5,761 bases of DNA. Source: Cyanobacteriota bacterium. Lineage in GTDB: Bacteria > Cyanobacteriota > Cyanobacteriia > PCC-6307 > Cyanobiaceae. The first letter of the stretch is position 1. Each line of letters starts with the position of its first letter. The DNA is taken from NCBI GenBank assembly GCA_947463165.1, contig CANHSW010000159.1:1-5761 (forward strand), written 5' to 3'. The translations under genes and the position numbers were made by a program. Positions 5,645-5,761 of this stretch are shown piece by piece. The notes under the pieces are model-generated. The model made no database searches, was not told the DNA's origin, and saw only the letters and a list, made by a program, of their open reading frames with translations.

Positions 5645-5761
5645 CAGGGCTGCCGTTTCTCCCGCAGGGCCCGGGCAGTTGTGGGCTGTCTGTGCTGACG
5701 GCCACTGGATTGCCAGCCTTTGATCGCTAGGGTCGTTCAATGCCGGCCTTGGGCCATGTCC

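Larger units (their letters stand above)
5477..5761 (-). other. Low-complexity region upstream of purN: possible N-terminal extension or intergenic DNA
   Basis: These 285 bp contain two tandem repeats and no recognisable domain. In the purN frame there is no stop. Conceptual translation gives a dipeptide stretch GSGNSNGDGNGN, then a heptad-like APASTDI / APATTAS / APASTDP run just before the enzyme core. Such a tail would be disordered. There is no ATG in this frame inside the window, only TTG at 5740. On the + strand ATG codons at 5740 and 5756 are open to the edge and could begin a divergent gene, but too little is visible to identify it. Confidence 0.5.

Noticed and set aside
1..5761. Defence system, prophage, insertion sequence or biosynthetic cluster
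   Set aside because: All genes are core metabolic or folding genes with intact motifs; no transposase, integrase, terminal inverted repeats, tRNA or composition break is visible.

Overview
The window is GC-rich (about 60-65% by eye) and densely packed with six recognisable housekeeping genes. The proteins resemble those of alpha-cyanobacteria (the Cyanobium / marine and freshwater Synechococcus group) in the wording of ArgC, PurN, the short cytosolic cyclophilin and the fused RibBA. One exact copy of the cyanobacterial octamer GCGATCGC (HIP1) and several 7-of-8 matches agree with this. The assignment comes from recognition of protein families, not from a search.

Layout from left to right: the 3' end of murQ (+, 1-372), a 184-bp convergent gap with a 13-bp tandem repeat, mtnP (-, 557-1468), a short divergent gap with two mutually exclusive hairpins, a cyclophilin-type peptidyl-prolyl isomerase (+, 1558-1998), a hairpin terminator and a three-copy repeat that runs into the next stop codon, ribBA (-, 2057-3703), a very short divergent gap centred on an AT-rich palindrome, argC (+, 3782-4891), and purN (-, 4871-5476), whose 3' end overlaps argC by 21 bp. 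The last 285 bp (5477-5761) are low complexity. They hold a 21-bp and a 6-bp tandem repeat and stay open in the purN frame to the window edge, so they are either an unusual N-terminal extension of PurN or intergenic DNA.

The genes do not form a pathway. They belong to cell-wall sugar recycling (MurQ), methylthioadenosine salvage (MtnP), protein folding (PPIase), riboflavin synthesis (RibBA), arginine synthesis (ArgC) and purine synthesis (PurN). All six alternate strictly in strand (+ - + - + -), so no two visible genes can share an operon and each needs its own promoter.

I found no mobile element, CRISPR array, tRNA, rRNA or convincing new multi-gene system. The points most worth a second look are the about 140-residue C-terminal extension of RibBA, the competing hairpins in front of mtnP, the repeat-built region before purN, and the duplicated ribBA stop region.
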